From Rhodopirellula sp. P2 (GTDB taxonomy: Bacteria > Planctomycetota > Planctomycetia > Pirellulales > Pirellulaceae), in assembly GCF_028768465.1 (NCBI RefSeq), contig NZ_CP118225.1:7049001-7113000 (forward strand): 64,000 bases of DNA. The letters run 5' to 3'. Shown piece by piece: positions 8,207 to 18,432 of the stretch. Numbering within the stretch: position 1 is the stretch's first letter; each line of letters starts with the position of its first letter. Position numbers and translations under genes: made by a program. Under the pieces are notes generated by a model, which saw nothing but the letters and a program-made list of their open reading frames with translations, had not been told where the DNA came from and did no database searches.

Positions 8207-8998
8207 GTGCTGAGCCCCCAATCCACTTCATGGACGACCGAACTTCCAACCGATGCCGACCAATTGGCCGATGGGCTGACCCGACATCTGCTGCCGAATG
8301 ATTCGACGCCGTCGACCACTCAGAACCTCCCACCGTGGTCGCTCAATCGAGATTTTCGATGTGCGATGGCGCCGCATTTGGCGTACGGTCGACACCGTGG
8401 CCCTCACCGTTGCCATTCGCGACACGCGGCCGTGGCGGTTTGCTTGTTCCAAGATCCCTCCACTGGTTCATGGATGATTCCGTTGACCCGGCGTCCCACG
8501 ACGCTGCGTCATCATGGCGGCCAAATCTGTTTTCCCGGTGGCCGGATCGAACGTGGAGAAACACCCTCGCGGGCAGCCCTGCGTGAATTCGACGAGGAAC
8601 TGGGCGGCCCCGCTCAGGTGCACCACTGCTGTGGTAATTTGCCACGGCAATACGTTTACGCCAGCGACAATCTGGTCACCCCGATCGTGTTTGTGATCGA
8701 TCCGCCCGACCCCGCTTGGCAACCCGATCCAGCCGAGGTGGACGAAGTCATTGATTTCCCGATCGAAGCCGTTTTGAACCCCACTCAAAACGCGACCTCG
8801 CGGCAGTCGCCGGCTGAGAAAACGTGTCAAATTGACATGATTCAGCAAACCAAATCGCTGCGTTCAGGAATTCACCCGGACTGCGTGGCTGGTCAGCTGA
8901 CGTTCGCGGTGCCTGCATTTCGCCATGGTTCGGTGCATGTTTGGGGAGCCACCGCCATCATTCTGGGCCAATTGGCCCAGGCTTTGCATTCCCTTTAG
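8207..8998 (+). CDS. Nudix hydrolase, CoA pyrophosphatase-like
   Basis: The Nudix box is at about residues 111-133: GGRIERGETPSRAALREFDE then ELGG, matching Gx5Ex7REUxEExGU. It is preceded by LTRRPTTLRHHGGQICFPGG, a pattern typical of the YeaB/NudL CoA-pyrophosphatase group (HxGQxxFPGG). The enzyme probably hydrolyses CoA or a related nucleotide diphosphate, cutting the pyrophosphate with Mg or Mn. Its 263 residues are longer than usual because of an N-terminal extension of about 70 residues. The GTG start is favoured by GGAGG 5 bp upstream. It stands between an isomerase gene and trxA on the same strand, with no obvious operon partner. Confidence 0.8.
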   Translation: MLSPQSTSWTTELPTDADQLADGLTRHLLPNDSTPSTTQNLPPWSLNRDFRCAMAPHLAYGRHRGPHRCHSRHAAVAVCLFQDPSTGSWMIPLTRRPTTLRHHGGQICFPGGRIERGETPSRAALREFDEELGGPAQVHHCCGNLPRQYVYASDNLVTPIVFVIDPPDPAWQPDPAEVDEVIDFPIEAVLNPTQNATSRQSPAEKTCQIDMIQQTKSLRSGIHPDCVAGQLTFAVPAFRHGSVHVWGATAIILGQLAQALHSL

Positions 8999-9247
8999 CC
9001 CCAACCGCTCCCGTCTCTCCGCTTCCGTTGGGAAGCAATTGGCGAATCATTCTGCGAAACGGTCATTTCAAAAACAGAGACGGCCTCCTCCGGAAAACCA
9101 CCTTTCGGCCGCGTTTTAGGAGGGAACTCGTTCTGAGCGACAGGTTGTCCCACCGACTCCAATTCAACCGTTAGGCAAATTGACAGTTTCCCGACGGCTT
9201 CTAAAATCACTCTTCCAATAACACCGTAACGTTCAAGGACCTTGGCC

Positions 9248-9574
9248 ATGGCCTCAGAAGCAGTCAAAGAATTCAACGACGACAATTTCGATTCCGAAGT
9301 CCTTCAAAGCGACAGCCCTGTGCTGGTCGATTTCTGGGCTCCATGGTGTGGTCCTTGCCGTCAAATCGCACCCATGATCGACGAACTGGCTTCCGAAAAT
9401 CCTGGCGTCAAGATTGGCAAAGTCAATATCGACGACAACCCAGGTGCCGCTCAGAAGTTCGGCATCAACAGCATCCCAACTTTGTTGCTGTTCAAGAACG
9501 GCGAAATCGCGGACACCTTCGTTGGCGTTCGCCCCAAAGCCGCTCTGCAAGACGCCCTGACTTCGGTCAGCTGA
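9248..9574 (+). CDS. trxA: Thioredoxin
   Basis: This 108-residue thioredoxin has the redox motif WCGPC in the context VDFWAPWCGPCRQIAPMIDE, the buried Asp of the fold (VNIDDN), and the cis-proline loop SIPTLLLF. It is a general disulfide reductase, reduced by thioredoxin reductase and supplying ribonucleotide reductase, peroxiredoxins and other partners. ATG 9248 is preceded by AAGGA at 9235-9239; an in-frame TTG at 9242 is less likely. The gene is monocistronic and followed 37 bp later by a strong intrinsic terminator. Confidence 0.96.
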   Translation: MASEAVKEFNDDNFDSEVLQSDSPVLVDFWAPWCGPCRQIAPMIDELASENPGVKIGKVNIDDNPGAAQKFGINSIPTLLLFKNGEIADTFVGVRPKAALQDALTSVS

Positions 9575-9610
9575 ATTCGGAACCGAATTCCAGTTGAACC
9601 ACTCGATACA

Positions 9611-9641
9611 CCTCGCGTTCCCATTGGGACGCGAGGTTTTT
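9611..9641 (+). terminator. Intrinsic terminator of trxA
   Basis: CCTCGCGT (9611-9618) pairs perfectly with ACGCGAGG (9629-9636) around a 10-base loop and is followed at once by TTTTT. It lies between trxA and a gene on the opposite strand. It is one of only two classical hairpin-plus-U-run terminators I found. Confidence 0.92.
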
Positions 9642-9725
9642 CAATGCGCTGGCGATGCGTGGGAAAGCACGGTGGGCCACACCGTTCTTTCCCGCGTTCG
9701 ACTCCGGGTTCTTTCCCGCGTTCGC

Positions 9726-11213
9726 TCACGCCAGAATGTCGGTCACCAATTCGCCGTGCACATCGGTCAATCGATAGTCACGGCCCTGGAAACGATAGGT
9801 CAGTTGTTTGTGGTCAAAGCCCAACAGATGCAAGATCGTGGCGTGCAAATCATGCACGTGCACCGGGTTCTCAGCCACATCGAAACCGAGTTCATCCGTT
9901 TGCCCGTAAGCCAAACCGGACTTCAATCCACCGCCCGCCATCCACATGCTGAATGAGTTGGGATGGTGATCGCGACCGTCGTTGCCACCTTGAACCATCG
10001 GGGTCCGACCGAACTCACCGCCCCAGATCACCAGCGTCTCATCCAACATGCCCTGCTGCTTGAGATCCTTGACCAACGCAGCGCAAGCCTGATCGGTGTC
10101 GGCACAGTTTCGCTTCAAGCCTCCCGTCAAACCACCGTGCTGATCCCATGATTCATGGAACAGTTGCACAAAGCGAACCCCTCGCTGAACCAAGCGACGG
10201 GCCAACAAGCAATTGTTTGCAAACGACATTTTGCCCGGTTCGGCACCGTACAACTTCAGAATGTGTTCCGGTTCGTTGGCGAGTGACATCGCCTCCGGTG
10301 CGCTCGATTGCATCCGGTAGGCCATCTCATACCCATTGATGCGGGTCGCAATTTCGGGGTCCCCGACCACATCCAATCGCCGCCGGTTCAATTCATTGAC
10401 GGTTTGCAACGACTGTCGCTGGGACCAATCGCTGATGCCGGGCGGATTGGACAGGTACAGCACGGGATCGCCACTGCTGCGGAACTCCACCCCGGAATGC
10501 AACGAAGGCAGGAATCCTGAATTCCAATTCCCAGACCCGGCACTGGGCCCCTTCTGCCCGCTGTTGAAAACGACAAAGGCGGGCAGATCACGTGATTCGC
10601 TGCCGAGCCCATAAGTGGTCCAGGCCCCCATGCTGGGTCGTCCAAACTGTTGAGACCCGGTGCTCATCATCAACTGCGCGGGAGCATGGTTGAACGCGTC
10701 GGTCTTCATCGACCGGATCAAACAAATGTCGTCGAGCACACCGCCGGTGTGAGGCAGCAATTCACTGATCGGTGTTCCAGCCGATCCCTTCTTTTCAAAT
10801 TTGAATTTCGGTCCCAACAGTTTGGAGTTCGGATTGATGAACGCCGCGCGGTAACCGTCCAGCAACTCCGGCGGAGGCAGCGTTCCATCGAGACGCTCCA
10901 AGTCCGGTTTGTAGTCAAACATCTCAAACTGGCTGGGCCCGCCGCCCATGAACAACAAGATCACGTTCTTGATTTTCGCGGGAAAGTGAGGGGCTTTGGG
11001 CGCCATCGGGTCCACCCGCGATCGGTCGGCCTCCGCGACACCTAATTCACCGGCCTCGGCCATCAAAGACGTCAGGGCAATGTGGCCCAGACCGAGTCCA
11101 CACTGCTGCAGGAACCAGCGTCGCTTCATCAAATCCAATCCCTTCGCCAGCTGCGAGGGATTGATGGATTCAGACTGGGTGGATTGCAAGCAAGGCATGT
11201 TGAAAGACTTCAT
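9726..11213 (-). CDS. DUF1501 protein, Tat-exported (operon A)
   Basis: The protein belongs to DUF1501, a sulfatase/alkaline-phosphatase-fold family common in planctomycetes. Visible signatures are KNVILLFMGGGPSQFEMFDY, ICLIRSMKTDAFNH, FVQLFHESWDQHGGL, LVIWGGEFGRTPM and GRDHHPNSFSMWMAGGG. The N-terminal region MKRRWFLQQCGLGLGHIALT looks like a twin-arginine-type export signal; with this second Met as start (at about 11132) the RR would be at the extreme N-terminus. The upstream ATG at 11213 overlaps the stop of the PSD1 gene by 4 bp (ATGA), favouring the longer start. The catalytic role of DUF1501 proteins is not established. It always occurs here next to a PSD1 protein. Confidence 0.85.
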   Translation of the reverse strand: MKSFNMPCLQSTQSESINPSQLAKGLDLMKRRWFLQQCGLGLGHIALTSLMAEAGELGVAEADRSRVDPMAPKAPHFPAKIKNVILLFMGGGPSQFEMFDYKPDLERLDGTLPPPELLDGYRAAFINPNSKLLGPKFKFEKKGSAGTPISELLPHTGGVLDDICLIRSMKTDAFNHAPAQLMMSTGSQQFGRPSMGAWTTYGLGSESRDLPAFVVFNSGQKGPSAGSGNWNSGFLPSLHSGVEFRSSGDPVLYLSNPPGISDWSQRQSLQTVNELNRRRLDVVGDPEIATRINGYEMAYRMQSSAPEAMSLANEPEHILKLYGAEPGKMSFANNCLLARRLVQRGVRFVQLFHESWDQHGGLTGGLKRNCADTDQACAALVKDLKQQGMLDETLVIWGGEFGRTPMVQGGNDGRDHHPNSFSMWMAGGGLKSGLAYGQTDELGFDVAENPVHVHDLHATILHLLGFDHKQLTYRFQGRDYRLTDVHGELVTDILA

Positions 11214-14200
11214 GATTTGGTGATCGTTTCATCCAAGTTCAAAATCGTGCGACTGACCGTCATCCAGGCTGCCAATTCAGCGGCGTCGAATCCGGTGAGC
11301 TGCTGGCACAATCCTGCGGGGACTCCCAACAACTCCGGCAGATTCAGGTTCCCATCGGCAATGTGTTGACGTTGTTGCTGAAGCAAACGCAGCAGGATTT
11401 GAACTTCCTCCGCATCGGGTTCGCGACTGGTGCACCATCGAAACGCAAACTGAATTCGTTGGGCGTCATCGGCCGACGCTTCCCGCAGAATGCGTGCTGC
11501 CAACGCTCGTGCCGCATCGACAAATTGAGGTTCGTTCATCAACACCAGCGATTGCAACGGAGTGTTGCTTTGCTCGCGACGAACGCAGGCCGCATCGCCT
11601 TTGGGTGCATCGAAGACTTGCAGCGGCGGGTAGGGAACGCTGCGGTACTGGTGCACGTACAGACTCCGGCGGTATTGGTCGGACCCCGTCGACGTGTTCC
11701 AAATCTTGGGTCCGTAACTGGTTGGCGGTTGAAACAAAAACCCCGGGGCCGGCGGGTAGATGCTGGGACCACCGACGGATGTGTTCAGCAAACCACTGAC
11801 CGACAGGGCCAGATCGCGAATCATCTCGGCTTCCATGCGGTGCCGAGGGCCGCGAGCGAGCCACTGATTGTCGGGATCCTCTCGCCAGGCCTGATCCGGG
11901 ACCGTGGACGATTGGCGGTAGGTCGCTGAATCGACAATCAAGCGATGAATGTGCTTCAGTCGCCAACCGTTTTGCATCAGTTCGGTGGCCAGGTAGTCCA
12001 ACAGTTCCGGGTGAGTCGGAGCGGCGGATTGGAACCCAAAGTCTTCCGGCGTGGAAACCAAACCACGCCCAAAGTAGGCCTGCCAGATTCGGTTCACGAT
12101 CACGCGGGCGGTCGTCGGCGAATCCTTTGACACCAACCACTTTGCAAATCGCAGACGATCCGGGGCGTCATCACGGGGCATCTCGTGCAAGAAATCCGGA
12201 GCGTCCGGCTGGACCAGGTCGGTCGGATTCAAGAAGTCGCCTCGAGAGAACACAAACGTTTCGCGAGGATGCTGGGTGGCTTGCGCGACAAGCTGCGTGG
12301 TCGTTTCGGGGAACTGCTGCCACAGCGCTTCCACCTGGGCATTGAGCGCCAACAGATCGTTCTGGAGCGTGGACGTCGAAGGATCATGATCGCTCGACGA
12401 CTCATCGCTGTTCGCCACCTCATCGCTGTTCGCCAGGTTGTCGTTTGTGAGTCCGGCGGTCGCCAGCGAACGATGCCAGGCCGTGAACGCGAGTTCGGCT
12501 TGCGAATGCGTCCAATCATTGGGATCCATTGCCAAAACGGATTCCGTTTCGGTGGGAACCGAGGAAGCAGGCAATTCAGCCGCGTCGGTGATGCTGACGC
12601 GATAACGTCCGATCAAGAAGTTTTGATTGTCATCGCTGTTCCAGCCCCCGTGCTTTTGCACCAACGTGAACGTGACTTCGGCTTGGTCGTTGATTGTGAC
12701 GGGTTCTTCGGGGACGAACACAATGTGACGAGATTGGTTGCTGCGTCCGGGCCCGATGTCCGTGGTCCACGCGGTGGCTTCATCGCCATCGATCGCGTAT
12801 TCAGGCGGGCCCACAACACGCGTGTCTTTATCAGGGTCCCGATTGCGGTATTGCGGCTTCAACGTCTGGCGTGCCGGATTGGCATCGCTGAACGCGCGAT
12901 GAAACTTCACCCAAACGGCCGGCTTGGGATCACCCTTTTCATCTTTGGTCAGCGGGGTGATTTTGAGTTTGAATTCGGACAACGCCCCCGTGCCATCGAT
13001 GCTGCGGCCGGGGCCACCACGAGGCAACTGCGGATGCGTGAGCGCATCGAGTCGAACCGCGGTGATTGTGCCCAGGTGAGTTTCCAGGGTGAAGTCGTTG
13101 CTGACTTTGGTGGGTGCGTAGCTTTCGCTGACAATCGATCCATCTTCCAAGACGTTGAACTTCTGGCCTTCGAACGGAACCGTGGTGGGATGCAGCACTT
13201 GCCAGGCGACGTGGTTGCCAGATCGCGACCGAGCCCACTCGGCCACCTGTTCCCGCCACTCAGGATGTTCGCGTTGAAACGCCTTTTCAGCCGCTTCGAT
13301 CGACGACAGCATGTCCTCGCGTTGTTTCGTTTGCTCGGGGGTGAAGACGGTGATGCAGGCTTCGTGAAAATCATTCAGGGCCGCGAACATTTCGTAGTAT
13401 TCGTGGTGACTGATCGGATCGTATTTGTGCGTATGACATTGAGCACACTGGGTGGTGATGCCAAGCACTGATTTGCCGATCGCGTCCATTCGATCGAACA
13501 TGCCTTCGATACGAAATTGTTCGGGGTCGGCCCCGCCCTCTTCGTTGGTCATCGAGTTCCGTAGAAACCCAGTCGCGACACGTTGGCTTTGCGTGGCACC
13601 GGGCAGCAAGTCACCGGCGATCTGTTCCAGGATGAATTGGTCGTAGGGCATGTCTTGGTGCATCGCATCGACGACCCAATCACGATAGAACCACACATTG
13701 CGTTGCATGTCCTTTTCGTAACCCGCTGAATCCGCGTAGCGTGCCGCGTCGAGCCACCAACGCGCCCAGCGTTCACCGAACGAGATGGATTCCAACATGC
13801 TGTCGCTGAGTTGTTGCAACAGCAACTCGGGATCATCCGCGGAGGCGAGCTGATCCAACGTTTGCAGTGTGGGCGGCAAGCCCGTCAGATCCAAATGCAA
13901 TCGACGCGTCAACGTTGCGATGTCGGCGGGCTGGTTGGGGGAACGCTGGGTGGCTTCCAAGCGTGCCAGCACAAATCGATCGATGTCGTTGCGGCACCAC
14001 TGCGAATTGGAAACGCTCGGTATTTCGGGAACACGTGGCGGGACATACGCCCAATGCTCTTCGTAGATGGCACCCTGATCGATCCAGCGCTGGATCGCGA
14101 TTCGTTCCTTGTCTGTGATTGTCTTGCCGGTGCTGGGTGGCGGCATGACCAAGTCAGGATCATCGCTGGTGATCCGCGCCATCAACTCGCTGGCATCGGC

Positions 14201-14470
14201 GTCGCCGGGATCGATCGCCCCACCTTCGATCGCTTCGGCCCGCAGGTCCAATCGCAAACTGGCTTCTCGGGTGGATTCATCGGGTCCGTGGCAAAGAAAG
14301 CACTTGTCCGACAGCACGCTGCGAATGTCTCGATTGAATGAAACCTCCTCGGCGGAGGTCGGCCGAATAGCGGATCCCAGTGACCACACCATCCCCACAA
14401 GCAAGACTGGCAGGGAAGTTCGACAGCAAAAGCTTCGAAGACAAAACGATTCGGCAGCCATTGGCTTCAT
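11210..14470 (-). CDS. PSD1-type protein: cytochrome c-like domain, DUF1549, DUF1553 (operon A)
   Basis: The 1086-residue protein starts with a hydrophobic signal segment, then a heme-binding CFLCH (residues 57-61) in a planctomycete-type cytochrome c domain. DUF1549 follows, with YADSAGYEKDM, FILEQIAGDLLPGA and a second CxxCH in CAQCHTHKYDPI. The C-terminal half is DUF1553, with ARVIVNRIWQAYFGRGLVST and QSNTPLQSLVLMNEPQFVDA. A middle insertion of about 300 residues may be a jelly-roll carbohydrate-binding-like domain, judged from its beta-rich composition. The protein is probably exported and heme-bearing; its substrate is unknown. It is the first gene of a two-gene operon with the DUF1501 gene, overlapping it by 4 bp. 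Confidence 0.87.
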   Translation of the reverse strand: MKPMAAESFCLRSFCCRTSLPVLLVGMVWSLGSAIRPTSAEEVSFNRDIRSVLSDKCFLCHGPDESTREASLRLDLRAEAIEGGAIDPGDADASELMARITSDDPDLVMPPPSTGKTITDKERIAIQRWIDQGAIYEEHWAYVPPRVPEIPSVSNSQWCRNDIDRFVLARLEATQRSPNQPADIATLTRRLHLDLTGLPPTLQTLDQLASADDPELLLQQLSDSMLESISFGERWARWWLDAARYADSAGYEKDMQRNVWFYRDWVVDAMHQDMPYDQFILEQIAGDLLPGATQSQRVATGFLRNSMTNEEGGADPEQFRIEGMFDRMDAIGKSVLGITTQCAQCHTHKYDPISHHEYYEMFAALNDFHEACITVFTPEQTKQREDMLSSIEAAEKAFQREHPEWREQVAEWARSRSGNHVAWQVLHPTTVPFEGQKFNVLEDGSIVSESYAPTKVSNDFTLETHLGTITAVRLDALTHPQLPRGGPGRSIDGTGALSEFKLKITPLTKDEKGDPKPAVWVKFHRAFSDANPARQTLKPQYRNRDPDKDTRVVGPPEYAIDGDEATAWTTDIGPGRSNQSRHIVFVPEEPVTINDQAEVTFTLVQKHGGWNSDDNQNFLIGRYRVSITDAAELPASSVPTETESVLAMDPNDWTHSQAELAFTAWHRSLATAGLTNDNLANSDEVANSDESSSDHDPSTSTLQNDLLALNAQVEALWQQFPETTTQLVAQATQHPRETFVFSRGDFLNPTDLVQPDAPDFLHEMPRDDAPDRLRFAKWLVSKDSPTTARVIVNRIWQAYFGRGLVSTPEDFGFQSAAPTHPELLDYLATELMQNGWRLKHIHRLIVDSATYRQSSTVPDQAWREDPDNQWLARGPRHRMEAEMIRDLALSVSGLLNTSVGGPSIYPPAPGFLFQPPTSYGPKIWNTSTGSDQYRRSLYVHQYRSVPYPPLQVFDAPKGDAACVRREQSNTPLQSLVLMNEPQFVDAARALAARILREASADDAQRIQFAFRWCTSREPDAEEVQILLRLLQQQRQHIADGNLNLPELLGVPAGLCQQLTGFDAAELAAWMTVSRTILNLDETITKS

Positions 14471-14967
14471 TCAATTTGTTCGGCGGGACCAACCAAGATC
14501 CGCTCGCTGTGATCTCACCTCACCGACCGCTGACAAGCGAACGGGCAAGGGTGCTCCGGCAAGTGAAGTCTCGTCGGCGACAGTTCCGCCATCGCGGGTG
14601 GGCAGGGGAGGGTGCTGAGACAGCAACGGAAGGGGATCCCCCATTGTATCAGCGATGAATCCCCCACGCCAAAACGATTGTCTTCCTTTTCAGAACTCGT
14701 ATCCCGGGAACAATGCAGCGAGTCTCTGCCTGGGCTGACGAAAATCACTTCGACTGGAAGGCTTGGGCTGTTTCGCACTGGCAAAGCGAAACGCAATTTG
14801 CGCTCACGATTCGGAGAATCGAGCGACATTGTCGCACAACTCTCCGAGTTGTCAGCGTTCGCCTCGGATGGGCTAATACTCGACGAAGCACATCTTTATC
14901 AGCCCAGGCTCTGCCCCCAGGGCCAATCCGCACGGCGTTTCTATCCGTTGACACAAGTTCGAACCGA
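14471..14967. other. 497-bp divergent intergenic region
   Basis: This lies between the start of PSD1 operon A (minus) and the GGCT-like gene (plus). It should hold both promoters. Open frames are short, overlapping and of poor coding character, and the frame of the plus-strand gene extends into it only by chance. I see no repeats or RNA genes. Confidence 0.5.
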
Positions 14968-15486
14968 ATGAATCCGATTTCCTATGCCGGCACGATCCCG
15001 GAGAACCCCGATGAGGTGGTTGTTTACTTTGTCTACGGGACGCTGTGCCGAGGTCAGTGCCGGCAACATTGTTGGCCGATCACCCCGCTGGCCGTTCACC
15101 CGGCTTGGGTTCAGGGGACCTTGTTCGGTCGCGAAGACTACCCAGCCTTGAGACCGGGAAACCAGCGTGTGGGCGGGGAATGCTGGTTCTTTTCGAAGCC
15201 AGATGCTCAGCGAGTGACCGCAGTCCTGGATGAAATTGAGGTGACAAATCAACCGGGACACCCCAATTTGTACGACCGCGTTGAATTGCAAGCCAATCTG
15301 GTCGCACCCTCCCACCAGAAACCAGTCAATCAGGTTGGTTTGCCGCAAACCTGGGTGGCGTCCGCCTATCACTACGCCACCGATCCGCTGCGGGACGGGT
15401 TCGATCGCTTGACGGAGCGAGAGACTGAATACGGAACGCTGGTCCTTTGGCCACCAGAAAAATGGCGATTGCCTCGTGACCTTTGA
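14968..15486 (+). CDS. Gamma-glutamylcyclotransferase-like (GGCT/AIG2) protein
   Basis: The 172-residue protein has the GGCT-fold opening VYFVYGTLCRGQCRQH, where YGTL is the family's substrate-binding loop, followed by VQGTLFGREDYPAL and a VTAVLDEIEV segment in which the acidic residue matches the catalytic Glu of the fold. Members cyclise gamma-glutamyl amines or amino acids to 5-oxoproline, or act on related amides. The open frame reaches back to 14713, but ATG 14968 (MNPISYAG) begins just before the first strand and was chosen. It stands alone, upstream of the protease gene. The exact substrate is unknown. Confidence 0.65.
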   Translation: MNPISYAGTIPENPDEVVVYFVYGTLCRGQCRQHCWPITPLAVHPAWVQGTLFGREDYPALRPGNQRVGGECWFFSKPDAQRVTAVLDEIEVTNQPGHPNLYDRVELQANLVAPSHQKPVNQVGLPQTWVASAYHYATDPLRDGFDRLTERETEYGTLVLWPPEKWRLPRDL

Positions 15487-15736
15487 ACCACCGGCGGGGT
15501 TGAACCGAATTAACAAGGTGAAATCAGCCGCCCCCTGCCTGAGATCGTAGGTCGTTCCGAACGCCACCAGCGGGACCAGGTCCTGTGGGGACATTGGGAA
15601 ATCAAGGTTGCCGTTTTTTCGCCACACTCCTAACATCGAACTGGACGGACGCGCGCAAGCTGCCTGAATGCCCTATTTTGGTAGGCACGCATTCCTCCAA
15701 CCTCTGTCGGTTTTTCCTTTTACCCGATCGTGATCT

Positions 15737-17872
15737 ATGTCGTTTCGTCAAATCCTTCCCGTCGCGTTCCTCGCGGTGGGGTGCATCGGTTCCACACCGC
15801 TTCCACAACCCGCCGCCGCGCAGGAACAAGTCGTCGAGCGGGCCGCACCGGAACAAGTCGCTCCTCCGCAGCCCACGCCTCAGGACAAAGTGATCGCGAA
15901 GCTGATCGCCAAACTGATGCCCAGCAATCATGTTTCGGGCAGAGAACTCAATGACGAAATCAGTCGTCGAGCTTTGGATTTGTTTCTCGAATCCTTCGAC
16001 CCGATGAAGCTGTATTTCTTGCAGAGCGATGTCGACGAATTCAAACGTTACTCCGAAGTGGTGGATGACCAAGTTCGCTTGGGCGACCTCAGCTTGGCGT
16101 ATTACATCTACGGCCGATTCACTCAGCGTGTCGATGAACGTGTTGCCGTGGTGATGGAGTTGCTCGACAGTGACTTTGATTTCACCCGCGACGAACAAAT
16201 CATCATCGACCGCGATGCCACCCAGTTCGCTCGCAACGCGGACGAAGCCCGGGACCGCTGGCGTCGTCAGATCAAATTGGCGCTGTTGGATTTGCGGAAC
16301 GAAAAGGCGGACACAAAAGACGACTCGGAGACTGATGAACCCGAGTTGACCAAGGAAGAAATCACCGCAGACGCCAAGGATCAATTGCGTCGCCGTTACG
16401 CACGTTACGCTCGCCGTTGGAAACAAACCAGCTCGGATGATTTGTTGGAACTGTTCCTCACCTCGGTGACCAACGGTTACGACCCACACTCGACTTACAT
16501 GTCGCCTGCGACGCTCGAAGATTTCGCGATCAGCATGCGTCTGAACCTGGATGGCATCGGTGCCTCCTTGGGCGAGAAAGACGGCAACACGGTTGTGCGT
16601 CAAGTCATCCCAGGCGGAGCGGCTGACTCGCACGGCAAACTGAAGCCAGACGATGTGATCGTCGCCGTTGGCCAAGACGCGGAAGGCGAGATGGTCGACA
16701 TCGTGGAAATGCCTCTCAAGGAAGTCGTCAAGCTGATTCGTGGTCGGGCTGGCAGCGTCGTGCGATTGGCCGTTCGTCCCGGTGGCACAGGCAACGAAGA
16801 GATTTTCAAAATCGTTCGCGCTCGCATCGAACTCGAAGACTCCGCTGCTCGCGGCGAAGTGATCGATCACGAAATGCCAGGGCAGGGAAAGGTCAAGCTT
16901 GGCTACATCAATCTGCCCAGCTTCTACATGGACATGGAAGCCGCTCGTCGCAACGAAGTGGACTACCGCAGCAGCACCCGTGACGTCGAACGAATCCTGC
17001 GAGACTTCAAGGAACAAAATGTCGGTGGCGTGGTCCTCGACTTGACTCGCAACGGTGGCGGCAGCTTGACCGAAGCGATCAGTTTGACCGGATTGTTCAT
17101 CGACCGCGGCCCGGTGGTTCAAGTCAAGAACTCAGACGGGTCGGTCCAACAATACGCCGACGACCAAAGCGGCACCGTTTGGGATGGCCCCTTGGTGGTC
17201 GTGACCAGCAAACTGAGTGCGAGTGCCAGCGAAATCTTCGCCGGTGCCATCAAAGACTACCACCGCGGGATCGTCGTCGGAGACCCGGCCACCCACGGCA
17301 AAGGCACGGTTCAGACGCTGATGGACATCGGTCAAAGCCTGTTCCGCAGCAACAACGCCAATTACGGGGCTCTCAAAGTCACGTTGCAACAGTTCTACCT
17401 GCCCGACGGAGAGAGCACTCAGCTCAAAGGCGTCGAAGCGGACTTGGTTCTGCCCAGCATGACCAGCAAGCTCCCCGTTGCCGAAGGCGACCTCGAATAC
17501 GCCCTCGAATTCGACAAGGTCCCGTTGGCCAAACATAGCCTGTACGCGATGACGCCGGACAGCCTGCTCAACCAAATGCGAATCAATTCCGCAAACCGAG
17601 TCCAACAGGACAAGGAATTCAACGAGTTGATGCGTCGGATTGAGCTCTACGTTCGCGAAAAAGACCAAAAGAGCATTTCGCTGAACGAAGAAGAGTTCCT
17701 GCGTCGCCGGGCCGAACGCGAAGCCCAAACGGAAGCCGAAGAAGAGGAACTCGATGATGTTCTCAACAACGAGGAGATCTTCCGTGACACGTATTACAAC
17801 AAAGAGGTCATGAACGTGGCCCACGAATACGTGACCGGACTGCGTTCGCAGAACTTGGCTGTTGCAAAGTAG
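15737..17872 (+). CDS. prc: Carboxy-terminal (tail-specific) processing protease, S41 family
   Basis: The 711-residue protein matches the Prc/Tsp architecture. It has a signal peptide (residues 1-30, ending AAAQ), a helical N-terminal region (LFLESFDPMKLYFLQSDVDE), a PDZ domain at about residues 250-340 (GIGASLGEKDGNTVVRQVIP), and the S41 catalytic domain. The catalytic serine lies in KLSASASEIFAGAIKDYHRG and the lysine in HGKGTVQTL, spaced as in E. coli Tsp. It degrades proteins with non-polar C-termini in the periplasm. The C-terminus contains an Arg/Glu-rich coiled-coil stretch. The stop codon lies 28 bp before the 5' end of rnpB, and the rnpB promoter probably overlaps the gene's 3' end. 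Confidence 0.9.
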   Translation: MSFRQILPVAFLAVGCIGSTPLPQPAAAQEQVVERAAPEQVAPPQPTPQDKVIAKLIAKLMPSNHVSGRELNDEISRRALDLFLESFDPMKLYFLQSDVDEFKRYSEVVDDQVRLGDLSLAYYIYGRFTQRVDERVAVVMELLDSDFDFTRDEQIIIDRDATQFARNADEARDRWRRQIKLALLDLRNEKADTKDDSETDEPELTKEEITADAKDQLRRRYARYARRWKQTSSDDLLELFLTSVTNGYDPHSTYMSPATLEDFAISMRLNLDGIGASLGEKDGNTVVRQVIPGGAADSHGKLKPDDVIVAVGQDAEGEMVDIVEMPLKEVVKLIRGRAGSVVRLAVRPGGTGNEEIFKIVRARIELEDSAARGEVIDHEMPGQGKVKLGYINLPSFYMDMEAARRNEVDYRSSTRDVERILRDFKEQNVGGVVLDLTRNGGGSLTEAISLTGLFIDRGPVVQVKNSDGSVQQYADDQSGTVWDGPLVVVTSKLSASASEIFAGAIKDYHRGIVVGDPATHGKGTVQTLMDIGQSLFRSNNANYGALKVTLQQFYLPDGESTQLKGVEADLVLPSMTSKLPVAEGDLEYALEFDKVPLAKHSLYAMTPDSLLNQMRINSANRVQQDKEFNELMRRIELYVREKDQKSISLNEEEFLRRRAEREAQTEAEEEELDDVLNNEEIFRDTYYNKEVMNVAHEYVTGLRSQNLAVAK

Positions 17873-17887
17873 CCGGCATGCTATCCT
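17862..17887 (+). promoter_or_regulatory. Candidate rnpB promoter
   Basis: A -10-like TATCCT at 17882-17887 lies 13 bp before the inferred rnpB 5' end at 17901. A TTGCAA at 17862-17867 could act as a weak -35 box, but with only 14 bp between them. The assignment rests mainly on the -10 position. Confidence 0.4.
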
Positions 17888-17900
17888 GGTCGTTGCAAGA

Positions 17901-18301
<401 letters not shown>

Positions 18302-18432
18302 TTTTGCATTCTTTGTGCTTGAAAGCCATTCCGGGTAGGGGACTGCCCCTTTGGAAGCGGCTCATTTCAGACGGTTCTTCACGGGCTCGCCGGAGAGGGT
18401 CAGCCCCCTTTTCGGATAGGCACTTTGATTCC

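Noticed and set aside
14713-14967. 85-residue N-terminal extension of the GGCT-like protein
   Set aside because: It has no similarity to the family, and the fold starts at MNPISYAG (14968).
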